From a virus, in the IMG/VR virus record IMGVR_UViG_3300030107_004028, positions 1-50,644 of that record: a DNA stretch of 50,644 nucleotides. One strand, given 5' to 3'. The translations under genes and the position numbers were made by a program. Position 1 is the stretch's first letter, and each line of letters begins with the position of its first letter. A model generated the notes under the pieces. It did not search any database. It worked only from the letters and a program-made list of their open reading frames with translations, and was not told the origin of the DNA. Shown one piece after another: positions 16,506 through 24,272 of the stretch.

Positions 16506-17079
16506 TTTCGTTCTCCTTAGTCACTTTTAGTTTAGACAATACTTTATCGTAATTGCCTTTATTTATTTTTCCAGACTTTAAAGCATAGTCCATTTTATCT
16601 GCGTCTTCTGTGCTCATTTGAGATATTTTAGTAACCAATATATTATATTGCTCTTCCGAAAGAGTGTTGTCAACATATTGTTTTCTATATACATCGTCCG
16701 CAACATTACACAATCTATTTACCGCAACTTTAAAGGCGTCTGAATTTGCTGCTTTTAAGTCATTACCTAAATCGACGTATCCACCACCACTTCTCGATAC
16801 AGCTATTCTGTGAGCAGCGACGGAATCAAAACTTCGAGGAATTCCCTCGTCCATAATTTTTAGACGTCCGTGCACTACTATTGCCTTATCTCCTAATGTT
16901 TCATACTTAATTACCTCCCAAGACCAAATTGGATAGTGTTGGTTTAGACGCCAACGCATATATCCTTCGTCTACATAGTCAAAACCATTTCTACTTTTAA
17001 CTACATCTTGAGGTGTAGATTGCTCTGAAACTTGTTGATGTTTAGATACAATCGTATCTACTTTTACTAACTCATTCAT
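16498..17079 (-). CDS. Rad52-like single-strand annealing protein
   Basis: A 193-residue protein. The N-terminal half carries YVDEGYMRWRLNQHYPIWSW, then VHGRLKIMDEGIPRSFDSVAA and DLGNDLKAANSDAFKVAVNR, the features of Rad52/Rad22-type annealing proteins: beta strands, then the 'K-A-A-x-S-D-A-x-K-x-A-x-x-x-x-G/C' helix. It would pair complementary ssDNA during replication or repair. It overlaps both neighbours by 8 bases, with the nuclease upstream and the SSB-like gene downstream. Confidence 0.82.
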   Translation of the reverse strand: MNELVKVDTIVSKHQQVSEQSTPQDVVKSRNGFDYVDEGYMRWRLNQHYPIWSWEVIKYETLGDKAIVVHGRLKIMDEGIPRSFDSVAAHRIAVSRSGGGYVDLGNDLKAANSDAFKVAVNRLCNVADDVYRKQYVDNTLSEEQYNILVTKISQMSTEDADKMDYALKSGKINKGNYDKVLSKLKVTKENENE

Positions 17080-17953
17080 TTATACTCCCATTATTGTATG
17101 GACACAAGTGTCTGACTTCACAAAAAGCCTCGCATTTTCGTCCGTTCCAAGTTTGTTCTGTCGTGCATTTTTCAGGTAAATTGTCGCATTCTAATGCTTC
17201 AACAAGTTTATCTCTTGCACTTAAAAATTTATATTCCAATACTTCATCGTCATATCTTGGTATTTCTATAAGATATATATTCCTATCAAGCCCTCTATCT
17301 CTCGCAACAACAATTCCTCCGTCTCTCAAAGTAACTTGTATATACATTTTATCTACCTCTTGCCCTTTTCTCTCTAATAAATATCTATACCAGTTTAGCT
17401 GCCAACCCCAATCACCGTAGTCTGCTAATCCTTCGTCTCTATACCAATCCTTAACCATTTTAGGACTACCTTTTTTACCCCACTTACCAGACGATTTATA
17501 TTTAGCTCCCGACGGACAAGGTATTTTATTGTAAGTCATACCTAATAATTGAGAACATTTATAAGAGCCTGTATTCTTATAATCTATCAACATCTTTGTT
17601 TCCTTGTCATACAAGTCTACTATTCCCGTTATATCAAATCCTTCTAATTGTTCTTCAAGTAAATGTCTATCGTCTGAATGTTGCTCTAATCGAGCGTGGT
17701 GCATAGTTCCTGCTAATGAGAACGCCCTTTCCTGAGGATTTATATAATATTCTTCTCTCCTCTTTAAGTAAGCCTCACACGTCCCGATTAGCAATTCAGT
17801 CGTCGAAGGTTTTCTATTTACGTCTCTCTCTTTGGACATCTCCATAAGAGTAGGTAAAGTCATACCCATTTTTTCTATGTCTACTTTACCTTTCTTAACG
17901 TCTTCAAAACTTACTTTATCTCCACTTGGGTAGATGAAACCAACTGCTGCCAT
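17072..17953 (-). CDS. Cas4/RecB-like exonuclease with cysteine cluster
   Basis: A 293-residue PD-(D/E)XK exonuclease. GTMHHARLE is the early His-containing helix; DITGIVDLYDKETKMLIDYK supplies D...(D)xK; WQLNWYRYLL is the RecB-family Q-x-x-x-Y motif. C-terminal cysteines (KC-x3-C-x5-C) with C59 upstream are placed like the Fe-S cluster of Cas4/AddB nucleases. The role would be end resection feeding the annealing protein. No cas genes or CRISPR are nearby, so this is the phage recombination type. SD GGAGAATAAAA precedes ATG 17953. Confidence 0.8.
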   Translation of the reverse strand: MAAVGFIYPSGDKVSFEDVKKGKVDIEKMGMTLPTLMEMSKERDVNRKPSTTELLIGTCEAYLKRREEYYINPQERAFSLAGTMHHARLEQHSDDRHLLEEQLEGFDITGIVDLYDKETKMLIDYKNTGSYKCSQLLGMTYNKIPCPSGAKYKSSGKWGKKGSPKMVKDWYRDEGLADYGDWGWQLNWYRYLLERKGQEVDKMYIQVTLRDGGIVVARDRGLDRNIYLIEIPRYDDEVLEYKFLSARDKLVEALECDNLPEKCTTEQTWNGRKCEAFCEVRHLCPYNNGSINE

Positions 17954-18098
17954 TTTTATTCTCCTTACTATTAACGTAATCTAATATTAATCTATTCAGC
18001 GTTTCTTTCATAGAAACGCCCTCTCTTGCAGTTTTTGTTTTAAACTTTATCCATAATTCTCTATCGAGAACAAAAGATGTTTGAAATTTGTTTTTCAT
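17916..18098 (-). CDS. Ribbon-helix-helix (Arc/CopG-like) regulator
   Basis: A 60-residue protein read from ATG 18098; the longer frame (18122) adds a hydrophobic leader without an SD. KNKFQTSFVLDRELWIKFKT then GVSMKETLNRLILDYVN is a beta-strand plus two-helix RHH pattern that binds DNA as a dimer. A promoter-like element lies immediately upstream (18105-18133). The gene overlaps the nuclease gene by 38 bases and heads the recombination/helicase operon, so autoregulation is plausible. Confidence 0.65.
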   Translation of the reverse strand: MKNKFQTSFVLDRELWIKFKTKTAREGVSMKETLNRLILDYVNSKENKNGSSWFHLPKWR

Positions 18099-18104
18099 AC
18101 CTGA

Positions 18105-18133
18105 ATTTAGCAACAAATACATACCTTTGTCAA
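18105..18133 (-). promoter_or_regulatory. Possible leftward promoter before the RHH gene
   Basis: On the minus strand, TTGACA (18133-18128) is followed after 17 bases by CTAAAT (18110-18105), a weak -10. Transcription would begin next to ATG 18098, giving a leaderless or nearly leaderless message. The perfect -35 and spacing support it; the poor -10 weakens it. Confidence 0.4.
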
Positions 18134-18149
18134 CAAAAACTTTAAAACT

Positions 18150-18299
18150 TTATTTTATAGTTTCTTTCTCTATTGTTATTAAATCAATAGCATACCATAT
18201 AATATTCCTATAATACTTAAACTCTTTTTGAGATAGTTCAACATTGTCTAATATGTCTCCCAATTTCATTAATCCTTTTACAATTTCAGATATTTTCAT
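18150..18299 (-). CDS. Tiny hypothetical protein (49 aa)
   Basis: Runs from MKISEIVKGLMKLGDILDNV to a stop at 18150. Predicted two-helix protein. SD GGAGAG stands 6 bases before the ATG. Its start overlaps the upstream tiny gene by 14 bases. No family recognised. Confidence 0.5.
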   Translation of the reverse strand: MKISEIVKGLMKLGDILDNVELSQKEFKYYRNIIWYAIDLITIEKETIK

Positions 18300-18432
18300 T
18301 TTTTCTCTCCATTAGTTTGTCATTTACTTTTTTCATTTTTTTATAAAGCTCAATGTAGCTTTTGTCTTTAAATATAATATTATTTTTATTTAAATGTCCT
18401 TCGTGTTTTATACTCCAAGTTTTGTCTCTCAT
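18286..18432 (-). CDS. Tiny basic hypothetical protein (48 aa)
   Basis: Starts MRDKTWSIKHEGHLNKNN and ends in a Lys-rich helix. SD GAGGAAAA precedes ATG 18432, and it overlaps the neighbours on both sides (ATGA-type and 14 bases), which supports a real translated gene. Function unknown. Confidence 0.5.
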   Translation of the reverse strand: MRDKTWSIKHEGHLNKNNIIFKDKSYIELYKKMKKVNDKLMERKNENI

Positions 18433-18545
18433 TTTTCCTCCACTTTTACATTATAGCCTAATTGTCTAAATAGTTTTAATACCTCTGACTTAAAAGATTT
18501 ATAGTCATTCTTTTTTACTTTAATTGTTATATAGTCTTTACTCAT
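18429..18545 (-). CDS. Tiny basic hypothetical protein (38 aa)
   Basis: MSKDYITIKVKKNDYKSFKS followed by an amphipathic helix and a short acidic end. SD GGGAGGAAAA is strong. Both ends overlap neighbours by four bases (ATGA), the signature of a tightly coupled operon. Function unknown. Confidence 0.52.
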   Translation of the reverse strand: MSKDYITIKVKKNDYKSFKSEVLKLFRQLGYNVKVEEK

Positions 18546-18727
18546 TTTTCCTCCCATCCGTCATCAGACGGAGCTTCAAATGTGTCTGATTTTCTAATTT
18601 CAGACGCTATTCCATTATGAGTTAGTTTAAAGTCATAACCCAAGTCTTCTCTTAAAAACTTAACTAACGTCATAATATATCCTTGTATGTCTCTTGCTAA
18701 TTTATCTCTATCCTTTTTTAAGTTCAT
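18542..18727 (-). CDS. Small hypothetical protein (61 aa)
   Basis: I chose the second ATG (18727) because AAGGAG lies 7 bases before it, whereas the first ATG is only one base from that SD. Mostly helical with a C-terminal acidic tail (SDDGWEEK). Coupled to the next gene by ATGA overlap. No family recognised. Confidence 0.5.
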   Translation of the reverse strand: MNLKKDRDKLARDIQGYIMTLVKFLREDLGYDFKLTHNGIASEIRKSDTFEAPSDDGWEEK

Positions 18728-18905
18728 CGTCATACTCCTTTAATACGTAGCTTTTTAAATCCCATTTCTTTTGTAGTCTCTTCGCCCAGTCGTCCATTTC
18801 TTCGAGCGACATAGTTTGACTTAAATAAAAGTCTAAAAAGTTTGCAAAATCGTTCTTAACATTTTTCATTTCATAGTTTTTTTTGATATATTTAACTTGT
18901 TTCAT
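18708..18905 (-). CDS. Small hypothetical protein (65 aa)
   Basis: SD AAGGAG lies 7 bases before ATG 18905. Contains two helices, NFLDFYLSQTMSLEEMDDW and LKSYVLKEYDDELKKG, with mixed charge. Overlaps both neighbours by 14-20 bases. Function unknown. Confidence 0.5.
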   Translation of the reverse strand: MKQVKYIKKNYEMKNVKNDFANFLDFYLSQTMSLEEMDDWAKRLQKKWDLKSYVLKEYDDELKKG

Positions 18906-19140
18906 TTTCAGTCTCCTTGAAGTGTTCTTCTATCATTTTTAATATTATATAAGCCTCGTCTCTACCACCTTCCAATTTAGCAACTTCTTCACTTGCCTCG
19001 TCGTAATATCTTCCGTCATTGTCGCTATTTTCCCAAACATAATCTATATCTTTTTGATTATATTTTATTGTAAGTTTACAAGTGTCTTTTATTTTATTTA
19101 ATAATCTCCTATCTCTATTCATAGTTTTATTTTCGTCCAT
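18892..19140 (-). CDS. Small acidic hypothetical protein (82 aa)
   Basis: Acidic, helical protein (EASEEVAKLEGGRDEAYII, then EEHFKETENETS). Starts 2 bases after the upstream stop, without a clear SD, so it probably relies on coupling. No family recognised. Confidence 0.5.
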   Translation of the reverse strand: MDENKTMNRDRRLLNKIKDTCKLTIKYNQKDIDYVWENSDNDGRYYDEASEEVAKLEGGRDEAYIILKMIEEHFKETENETS

Positions 19141-19142
19141 TG

Positions 19143-19424
19143 TTAATTTTCTTCGTCATATACTAAATCATTCGTCATATTGTCCATAGCGTAATCTAAA
19201 TTCTTCTCTCTAATAGCGTCCTCTATTCCTTCGTTAAATTTAGCAACCTCTGTCTGAATTATTCTAATTTCTTCTTCAAATTCCTTTAACATTTCTTCGT
19301 CGTCTAATATAATTTTATCAGTATTTTCGTCTATTCTGAAATATACAGAAGAAGGTTTTATCCATTTAATATCTCTATGGTTTAAAATTTCTCTTAACTC
19401 AATTATAAATTCTTGTTCAGTCAT
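19143..19424 (-). CDS. Small acidic hypothetical protein (93 aa)
   Basis: Starts MTEQEFIIELREILNHRDIK after SD AAAGGAGAAAT. A central acidic coiled-coil-like region (DEEMLKEFEEEIRIIQTEV) is followed by another acidic segment. High Asp/Glu content is common to this operon and typical of phage host-takeover or DNA-mimic proteins, but nothing specific shows that. Confidence 0.5.
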   Translation of the reverse strand: MTEQEFIIELREILNHRDIKWIKPSSVYFRIDENTDKIILDDEEMLKEFEEEIRIIQTEVAKFNEGIEDAIREKNLDYAMDNMTNDLVYDEEN

Positions 19425-19447
19425 TTATTTCTCCTTTGCAATTATTT

Positions 19448-19470
19448 GGCGACGCCAATTTGACGTCGCC
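19448..19470. repeat. 7-bp inverted repeat between tiny genes
   Basis: GGCGACG (19448-19454) and CGTCGCC (19464-19470) form a perfect stem with a 9-base loop in the 71-bp gap between two minus-strand genes. No T-run follows on either strand, so it is more likely an mRNA processing or stabilising hairpin, or a protein site, than an intrinsic terminator. The arms contain the CGTCG/CGACG pentamer enriched in this region. Confidence 0.6.
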
Positions 19471-19495
19471 TATTAACACAATATATCCTAACTAT

Positions 19496-19699
19496 TTAAT
19501 CGTTGAGTTCATATTTATTGCAAATTTCGTCGAAATTATTTAACAAATATTTATACTCTCTTTTGTCAAGTCCTATCATTTTTCTTACGACGGGATTATA
19601 CATATTGTATTCTCCACTATCTCTTATTTCTATAAATTCAAGAACGTCTGACTTGTTTATGTTTATATTGTCATTTTCTATACTATTTTGTAGTATCAT
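19496..19699 (-). CDS. Small acidic hypothetical protein (67 aa)
   Basis: Starts MILQNSIENDNININKSDVL, with SD GGAGACGATAA. Contains DKREYKYLLNNFDEICNKYE, a helical end. No family recognised. Flanked on its 3' side by the 19448 hairpin. Confidence 0.5.
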   Translation of the reverse strand: MILQNSIENDNININKSDVLEFIEIRDSGEYNMYNPVVRKMIGLDKREYKYLLNNFDEICNKYELND

Positions 19700-19741
19700 T
19701 TATCGTCTCCTATCTGTTTATACATTTACTAAATTTCTGAT

Positions 19742-20527
19742 TTAATTATCTTCTTCTTCACATACTAAATCAATTGACAGATGTTGTCTAAATTCTTCTT
19801 GCATTCTCTCTCGAACGTGGACATTATTTCTATCAAATTCATATCTATAAAATTGCTCTACTCTATCGTTTACTGGATTAGATTCATCTGCGTCTAAAAT
19901 TCTTCTCTCAATTTGAGTTTCGTCGCAAAATCCTTCAACTCCATTATTTTTATTTTGATTATCCGACGATAATTCGAGTTTTTTACTGATTACATTATTT
20001 AAAACCAATAAGGCATTATGTAATATATCTTTATTTATACTTACTTTCCTATCTTTATATATATTTTGTCCAAATGAATTATTCACAACATAAATACATA
20101 ATAACTTATTTATAAAAAGAATAAAACCTAACTTTACATTTTCTTCAATTCCCGTCGTTTTCGTTAAAACATCTCTAATAAAATTTGGTATTCTACTTAA
20201 AAACCTTTCAAAATATTTATCGTAATAGTCGTTATCTGTCCAATGCTCATAAAAACTCGACGGGATTTCCTCTTCGTTATATTCTTCGATTAAAGAGTCG
20301 TAAAAATGACTTAAAAAATCATTAATATTTTCTTCGATATTATACGTTCCTTCTGACAAATATAAATCTGCAAAGTCTTCACTTTTTCTTCTATCTTCTA
20401 ATCCTAAATTATAAAAAATATTTAATATTTCTCTATTTGTATTTACGGAATTATCTTCACTCAACTTAATTTCATTTTTTAAAGACGTTATAACGTCCAA
20501 TAGCTTGTAATCTTCTTTTTTAATCAT
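19742..20527 (-). CDS. Hypothetical protein downstream of the amidoligase (261 aa)
   Basis: An acidic, Asn/Asp-rich, helical protein with no recognised motif, one Cys in the C-terminal region (GFCDETQIERRILDAD) and an acidic end. It begins 11 bases after the amidoligase stop with SD AAAAGGACAAC and so is the third gene of the amidotransferase-amidoligase unit. It may be a substrate, scaffold or regulator of that pair; this is inference from position. Confidence 0.5.
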   Translation of the reverse strand: MIKKEDYKLLDVITSLKNEIKLSEDNSVNTNREILNIFYNLGLEDRRKSEDFADLYLSEGTYNIEENINDFLSHFYDSLIEEYNEEEIPSSFYEHWTDNDYYDKYFERFLSRIPNFIRDVLTKTTGIEENVKLGFILFINKLLCIYVVNNSFGQNIYKDRKVSINKDILHNALLVLNNVISKKLELSSDNQNKNNGVEGFCDETQIERRILDADESNPVNDRVEQFYRYEFDRNNVHVRERMQEEFRQHLSIDLVCEEEDN

Positions 20528-20538
20528 CTGTTGTCCTT

Positions 20539-22401
20539 TTAATATGTAATGTAATTATTAATATATTCTAAATCTACTGGCTTAATTCTTCTCGACTGAT
20601 TATTTACGTTTGTGAAATCTGAAAGTCTTAATAGTCTATGGTTTAAATAGTCTATTGTCTCAAATCTGTTTTTGTTTTCGTCGAATTTTACTACTCTGTT
20701 GATTCTATTGTAACAATCGTATAAATGATTATTTTCTGTCATTTCACTATTGTTTATTTCGTCGAATCTATCTTCAAAATATTGTATGGTGTCAGTAGGT
20801 AATTCAATCATTTTATACATACTATTTTTAGTTATTAGAGGATGATTATCTCTCGACGACGTTCTTTTAAGTCCTAAATTAAGAACGGCTTGTGGAACGG
20901 CGATTAAATCATCTCTATCGTCCTCTGAAAATTCGAGTAAGTCCATTATACCATTCGAAACGTCCTTATACTCTTTTATTGATACGCTACTCCCATTTTC
21001 ATATCCGTTTATTGCTTTTTCATCAGCTTGATAATTATAGTGTTCGTCGTGTAAAAAGATTGCTCTCTCTGATAAATCTTCACTTGGTGAAATACCTTCT
21101 CTAATAGAATTTATATATTTGTTGTATCCTAAAATCGTTTTTGATACATCAAAATCATTTTCTTTTAAAATATTGTCTCCTATTCGTCGTGCCGTGTCAA
21201 ACATCTGTGTCCAAAATATATTCCAATGCAACATCTTTTTTGGATTTAACGTTCCACTATGGTATCTAATCTCGACGCCTCCATTCGCTTGGAATTTAGG
21301 GTGAAAATTTAGTCCGTGGTATCTTTTGTCGTTATACTTGTCGTTTGTATAATTTCCGTTGTCATACCAAAATTGTATAAACTCGTCTCTACTCGTCGCA
21401 TATTTAAACGAGTTCCAACCCTGACTTACGGGATAACTCCAACGTCCTTGTAATCTCGAAGACGGCAAACTTGCAAAAATATGGGGCTCTGATAACTTAA
21501 CAAGCGACGTTAATACTGAACAATGTATCCAATCAAAGTCTCTTGTGTCTATATGTATATGGTAACCACAACGAGAAGAAATAAATCCGTCGATATTGCT
21601 GTTCTTTAAAGTCGAAGTTATTGTCTTCATATCGTCGTAAAAAATATCTCCCCGACGGGGTTGTAACACTAACTCGTGTCCGTATGGACAATCTTCCGAC
21701 GTTATACTTCCGTCGTGTTCAATATGTCCAGTTCCTCTATCTAAACTTTCGTCGTGTAATCTATTTTTGGACGCTAAATTTTTATGTAATAATTTATCAA
21801 TAACGTCTGACGGCACTCCATTATGGTTAAATTCTATTTCGCTACCAACATAACGTTTCGATTTTATCTTTTTAAAGCTGTCTTTTAATTCGTTGTTTGT
21901 ATTATCTATAAAATCTTTTAAAGCGTCTTTATTTAAATTCATATTCTCTAAATTGCCTTGTTCGTCAAAATTATATAATTGTTTCGACGGGTGTATAAAA
22001 TCTCTGTTATTCTCTACAAATTCTTTTTCAAATACCTCCCATTCTGGATAATCGTCGCTATTTTCCATATAACAATATTCGCAAACTGGCTCGTCTCTAT
22101 GGTTAAAATGAATTTCGTCTCTATGAACCTCTGCGTCGCATTCTGCACAACTAGAAAAAGTATCTTCGTAACAATCGTCGCAATAATTTTCTCCGTGCAT
22201 TTCTGAATAACGGCTTGAATCGTTATGTATTTCATCCTGACAACCATAACAAGTAGTAAATTCTTCGTCATAACAATTCTGACAGACGTCTTCGCCGTTT
22301 GATACTCTTATCAAATCTTCTTCCAATACATTCACGTCGTCGCTACAACAATCGCAATTTACTATTCTTACTTGTGTCTCGTCGTTATTTCTTATTGGCA
22401 T
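20539..22401 (-). CDS. Amidoligase (COOH-NH2 ligase family) with N-terminal zinc fingers
   Basis: A 620-residue protein. Residues 1-115 hold repeated Cys pairs (CDCC, CQNC, CYGC, CDDC, CAEC, CEYC) arranged like treble-clef or LIM-type zinc modules. The catalytic core follows: YVGSEIEFNHNG (G-x-E-x-E), HIEHDGSI, YGHELVLQP, SRCGYHIHIDTRDF, RYHGLNFHPK and VEIRYHSGTLNPKKMLHW, which are hallmark motifs of the glutamine-synthetase-like amidoligase superfamily (Pfam Amidoligase_2). These enzymes are thought to join a carboxylate to an amine with ATP. The gene follows a class II amidotransferase by 21 bases. The substrate is unknown; protein tagging, peptide synthesis or DNA-linked chemistry are all open. 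Confidence 0.88.
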   Translation of the reverse strand: MPIRNNDETQVRIVNCDCCSDDVNVLEEDLIRVSNGEDVCQNCYDEEFTTCYGCQDEIHNDSSRYSEMHGENYCDDCYEDTFSSCAECDAEVHRDEIHFNHRDEPVCEYCYMENSDDYPEWEVFEKEFVENNRDFIHPSKQLYNFDEQGNLENMNLNKDALKDFIDNTNNELKDSFKKIKSKRYVGSEIEFNHNGVPSDVIDKLLHKNLASKNRLHDESLDRGTGHIEHDGSITSEDCPYGHELVLQPRRGDIFYDDMKTITSTLKNSNIDGFISSRCGYHIHIDTRDFDWIHCSVLTSLVKLSEPHIFASLPSSRLQGRWSYPVSQGWNSFKYATSRDEFIQFWYDNGNYTNDKYNDKRYHGLNFHPKFQANGGVEIRYHSGTLNPKKMLHWNIFWTQMFDTARRIGDNILKENDFDVSKTILGYNKYINSIREGISPSEDLSERAIFLHDEHYNYQADEKAINGYENGSSVSIKEYKDVSNGIMDLLEFSEDDRDDLIAVPQAVLNLGLKRTSSRDNHPLITKNSMYKMIELPTDTIQYFEDRFDEINNSEMTENNHLYDCYNRINRVVKFDENKNRFETIDYLNHRLLRLSDFTNVNNQSRRIKPVDLEYINNYITY

Positions 22402-22422
22402 AAATTACTCCTACTATTTAAT

Positions 22423-23628
22423 TTAATATGGAATTTCTGTTTGCTCTTCGTCGATATAACAACCACAATGGTTTTTTATTATATCTTCGTCGCAATACAT
22501 ACACGTATCGTCGTATTCTTGCATATCTCCAAACGTTAAATCTTCTTCTTTTACTAAATCTCCGTTCTTTTTGACGTAATACCAACGTTCTTCTTGCTTG
22601 TCTTCAAACCAATTATCGTCGTTTTTTCTATAAGATACTCCATAGTATTGAGAACATTTTTGAAGTTTCCAATTGTTTTCTTCTTCTTTATATCCCTTCA
22701 CAAAATCGTCGTATTGATTTTGAACAACTTTGGAATAATCAAAATCTGACATATCTAATAATTCATTTTTTAAATTACCATTTTCGTCGTAATAATCGTA
22801 ATTATCGTCTCTATATGTCCACTTATCGTAGTCCGTTCCATTCCAAATTGATGAGTAAGAATTTAACTTACTATAATTCACTATCGATACAAACCTACTC
22901 TCATATTCAAATTCCGTCTTAACTCTATTCGTTCCGTTCTTATCGAATTTTGTAACGTCGTAACTATATAATGTATTAGTCTCTAATGGAAACGTATCTA
23001 TATCTAATTCCAATTCCATAAAAGCGTCCTCTAAAAAATCTTCTTCTGACGCATAAAATAATATTTGTCTATCTTCCCAATAACCTATATACAACGGACG
23101 ATTTTCTTCTCTACATAAATGTAATACGTTTATATCGTCTTTAACAAATGCTAATGCAAAGTCGCTATCAAAATGTTTAACGGCATTCTGAATATCTGAA
23201 TTAACGTCGATTGATTTAAATATTAATTGACTATCTACTGGACAATTCTTGCCTAATTTCTTTTGCATTTCGTCGATATTATAAACACAGCCGTTGTGCG
23301 TTCCTATTGTATTACCTACTTGGAACGGGTGTGCGTTGGCTACACTAATTGCTCCTTCCGTCGCAAAACGTGTATGTCCTAATAATATATTATTGTCTTT
23401 TAATTCTTTTAATGCTTGTCGAAAGTGTTTAGATTTCACGAATTTACTGCTTTCGTCTAACGTCTTATAAATCATTGAGTTCGTCCCAATAGTAGCAACT
23501 CCCGACGACTGATTACCTCTAATCTCACTATCTATTGCAATTAATTTAATTGCTTTTTTTAACTTGTTAAAGTCCTTATCTGATAAATCAGACGTCGGCG
23601 ATTTTGCTATTCCATAAATTCCACACAT
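22423..23628 (-). CDS. Class II glutamine amidotransferase (Ntn hydrolase) with C-terminal Cys cluster
   Basis: A 401-residue protein. MCGIYGIAK exposes the Cys2 nucleophile after Met removal. RGNQSSGVAT, LGHTRFATEG, NAHPF and GTHNGCVYN are the class II (PurF/GlmS/AsnB-type) glutaminase motifs, and DSQLIFKSID follows. No sugar isomerase, synthetase or phosphoribosyl domain is attached; after about residue 230 the sequence is acidic, aromatic and unrecognised, ending in CMYCDEDIIKNHCGC, a likely metal site. Alone it would release ammonia from glutamine, so a partner must use it: the amidoligase 21 bases downstream is the obvious candidate. It has its own promoter (23771-23799) and a structured leader. 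SD GGGAG. Confidence 0.88.
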   Translation of the reverse strand: MCGIYGIAKSPTSDLSDKDFNKLKKAIKLIAIDSEIRGNQSSGVATIGTNSMIYKTLDESSKFVKSKHFRQALKELKDNNILLGHTRFATEGAISVANAHPFQVGNTIGTHNGCVYNIDEMQKKLGKNCPVDSQLIFKSIDVNSDIQNAVKHFDSDFALAFVKDDINVLHLCREENRPLYIGYWEDRQILFYASEEDFLEDAFMELELDIDTFPLETNTLYSYDVTKFDKNGTNRVKTEFEYESRFVSIVNYSKLNSYSSIWNGTDYDKWTYRDDNYDYYDENGNLKNELLDMSDFDYSKVVQNQYDDFVKGYKEEENNWKLQKCSQYYGVSYRKNDDNWFEDKQEERWYYVKKNGDLVKEEDLTFGDMQEYDDTCMYCDEDIIKNHCGCYIDEEQTEIPY

Positions 23629-23764
23629 AATTTTATATCTCCCTATTTAATTTTTTTGACGTCGCAGGAAAAAGAGGAAAGTCAAAAAGAGGTAAAAAAC
23701 CTACGACGCCAATTAATATTGTTTCGACGTTTAAAGTCGACATAATGTATTTTCTCTCTCCCAC
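23629..23764 (-). promoter_or_regulatory. Structured 5' leader of the amidotransferase operon
   Basis: The promoter at 23771-23799 would start transcription near 23764, leaving about 135 nt of leader. It contains CGTCGCAGG (23660-23668) and CCTACGACG (23700-23708), a near-perfect 9-bp inverted repeat, and two copies of AAAAAGAGG between the arms. Such a leader could carry an RNA element or a protein-binding site. No known riboswitch consensus is recognised. The region also lacks any ORF. Confidence 0.45.
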
Positions 23765-23770
23765 GCACAT

Positions 23771-23799
23771 AATATAATAATAAAATATGACAATGTCAA
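23771..23799 (-). promoter_or_regulatory. Leftward sigma70 promoter (amidotransferase operon)
   Basis: On the minus strand TTGACA (23799-23794), exactly 17 bases, then TATATT (23776-23771). Identical -35, spacing and -10 occur at 24461-24489 and 25017-25045. It lies 143 bp upstream of the amidotransferase ATG. Confidence 0.85.
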
Positions 23800-23828
23800 G
23801 GAAAAAATACAAAAAGATTTTATCCGTC

Positions 23829-24008
23829 TTAAAGGTATAAATCTTCGTCTTTTTTATCGAAACTCTCGACTAAATCTAACATATCATTATTACGTAATAT
23901 GTCTTTTATTTCGTCGCTCGATATAGCTTTAATAAGCATATCTAAAACCAATTCAGCGTCTAATAATCCACTATCTATTAGACGTAATAAAAGTTTTTTA
24001 TAGTCCAT
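23829..24008 (-). CDS. Tiny acidic hypothetical protein (59 aa)
   Basis: MDYKKLLLRLIDSGLLDAEL, then a helical acidic sequence ending DLYL. SD GGAGATAGTT precedes ATG 24008. Located just upstream of the promoter for the amidotransferase operon. Function unknown. Confidence 0.5.
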   Translation of the reverse strand: MDYKKLLLRLIDSGLLDAELVLDMLIKAISSDEIKDILRNNDMLDLVESFDKKDEDLYL

Positions 24009-24047
24009 AACTATCTCCTTCCTTCGTTTAATGTTAAAATTCGTTGC

Positions 24048-24272
24048 CTATAAATATACTTTGTCTTTTTTAATCTTCCAAAAAGTATCTTGTATTGACG
24101 GGATTAATTCCGTCTTCTTATAAATCCACTCCGTCTTTAAACAATACTTATAATCTCCTAATATAAAGTAATTAAAAGAGCTCGAAGAATCAACCTTATA
24201 CGACGATACGGGAAGACTATTTAATTTACTAAAAAATTCCTTTCTTGTAATAGTAATTTTATCTGTCGTCAT
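24048..24272 (-). CDS. Small hypothetical protein (74 aa)
   Basis: I chose ATG 24272 (MTTDKITITRKEFFSKLNSL), with GGAG 6 bases ahead, over the longer frame from 24284. Beta/alpha mixture with several aromatic residues (CLKTEWIYKKTELIP). Overlaps the upstream tiny gene by 14 bases. No family recognised. Confidence 0.5.
   Translation of the reverse strand: MTTDKITITRKEFFSKLNSLPVSSYKVDSSSSFNYFILGDYKYCLKTEWIYKKTELIPSIQDTFWKIKKDKVYL

Noticed and set aside
17072-17953. Cas4 of a CRISPR system
   Set aside because: No cas1, cas2 or repeats nearby; position next to an annealing protein and an SSB-like protein fits a phage recombination exonuclease.
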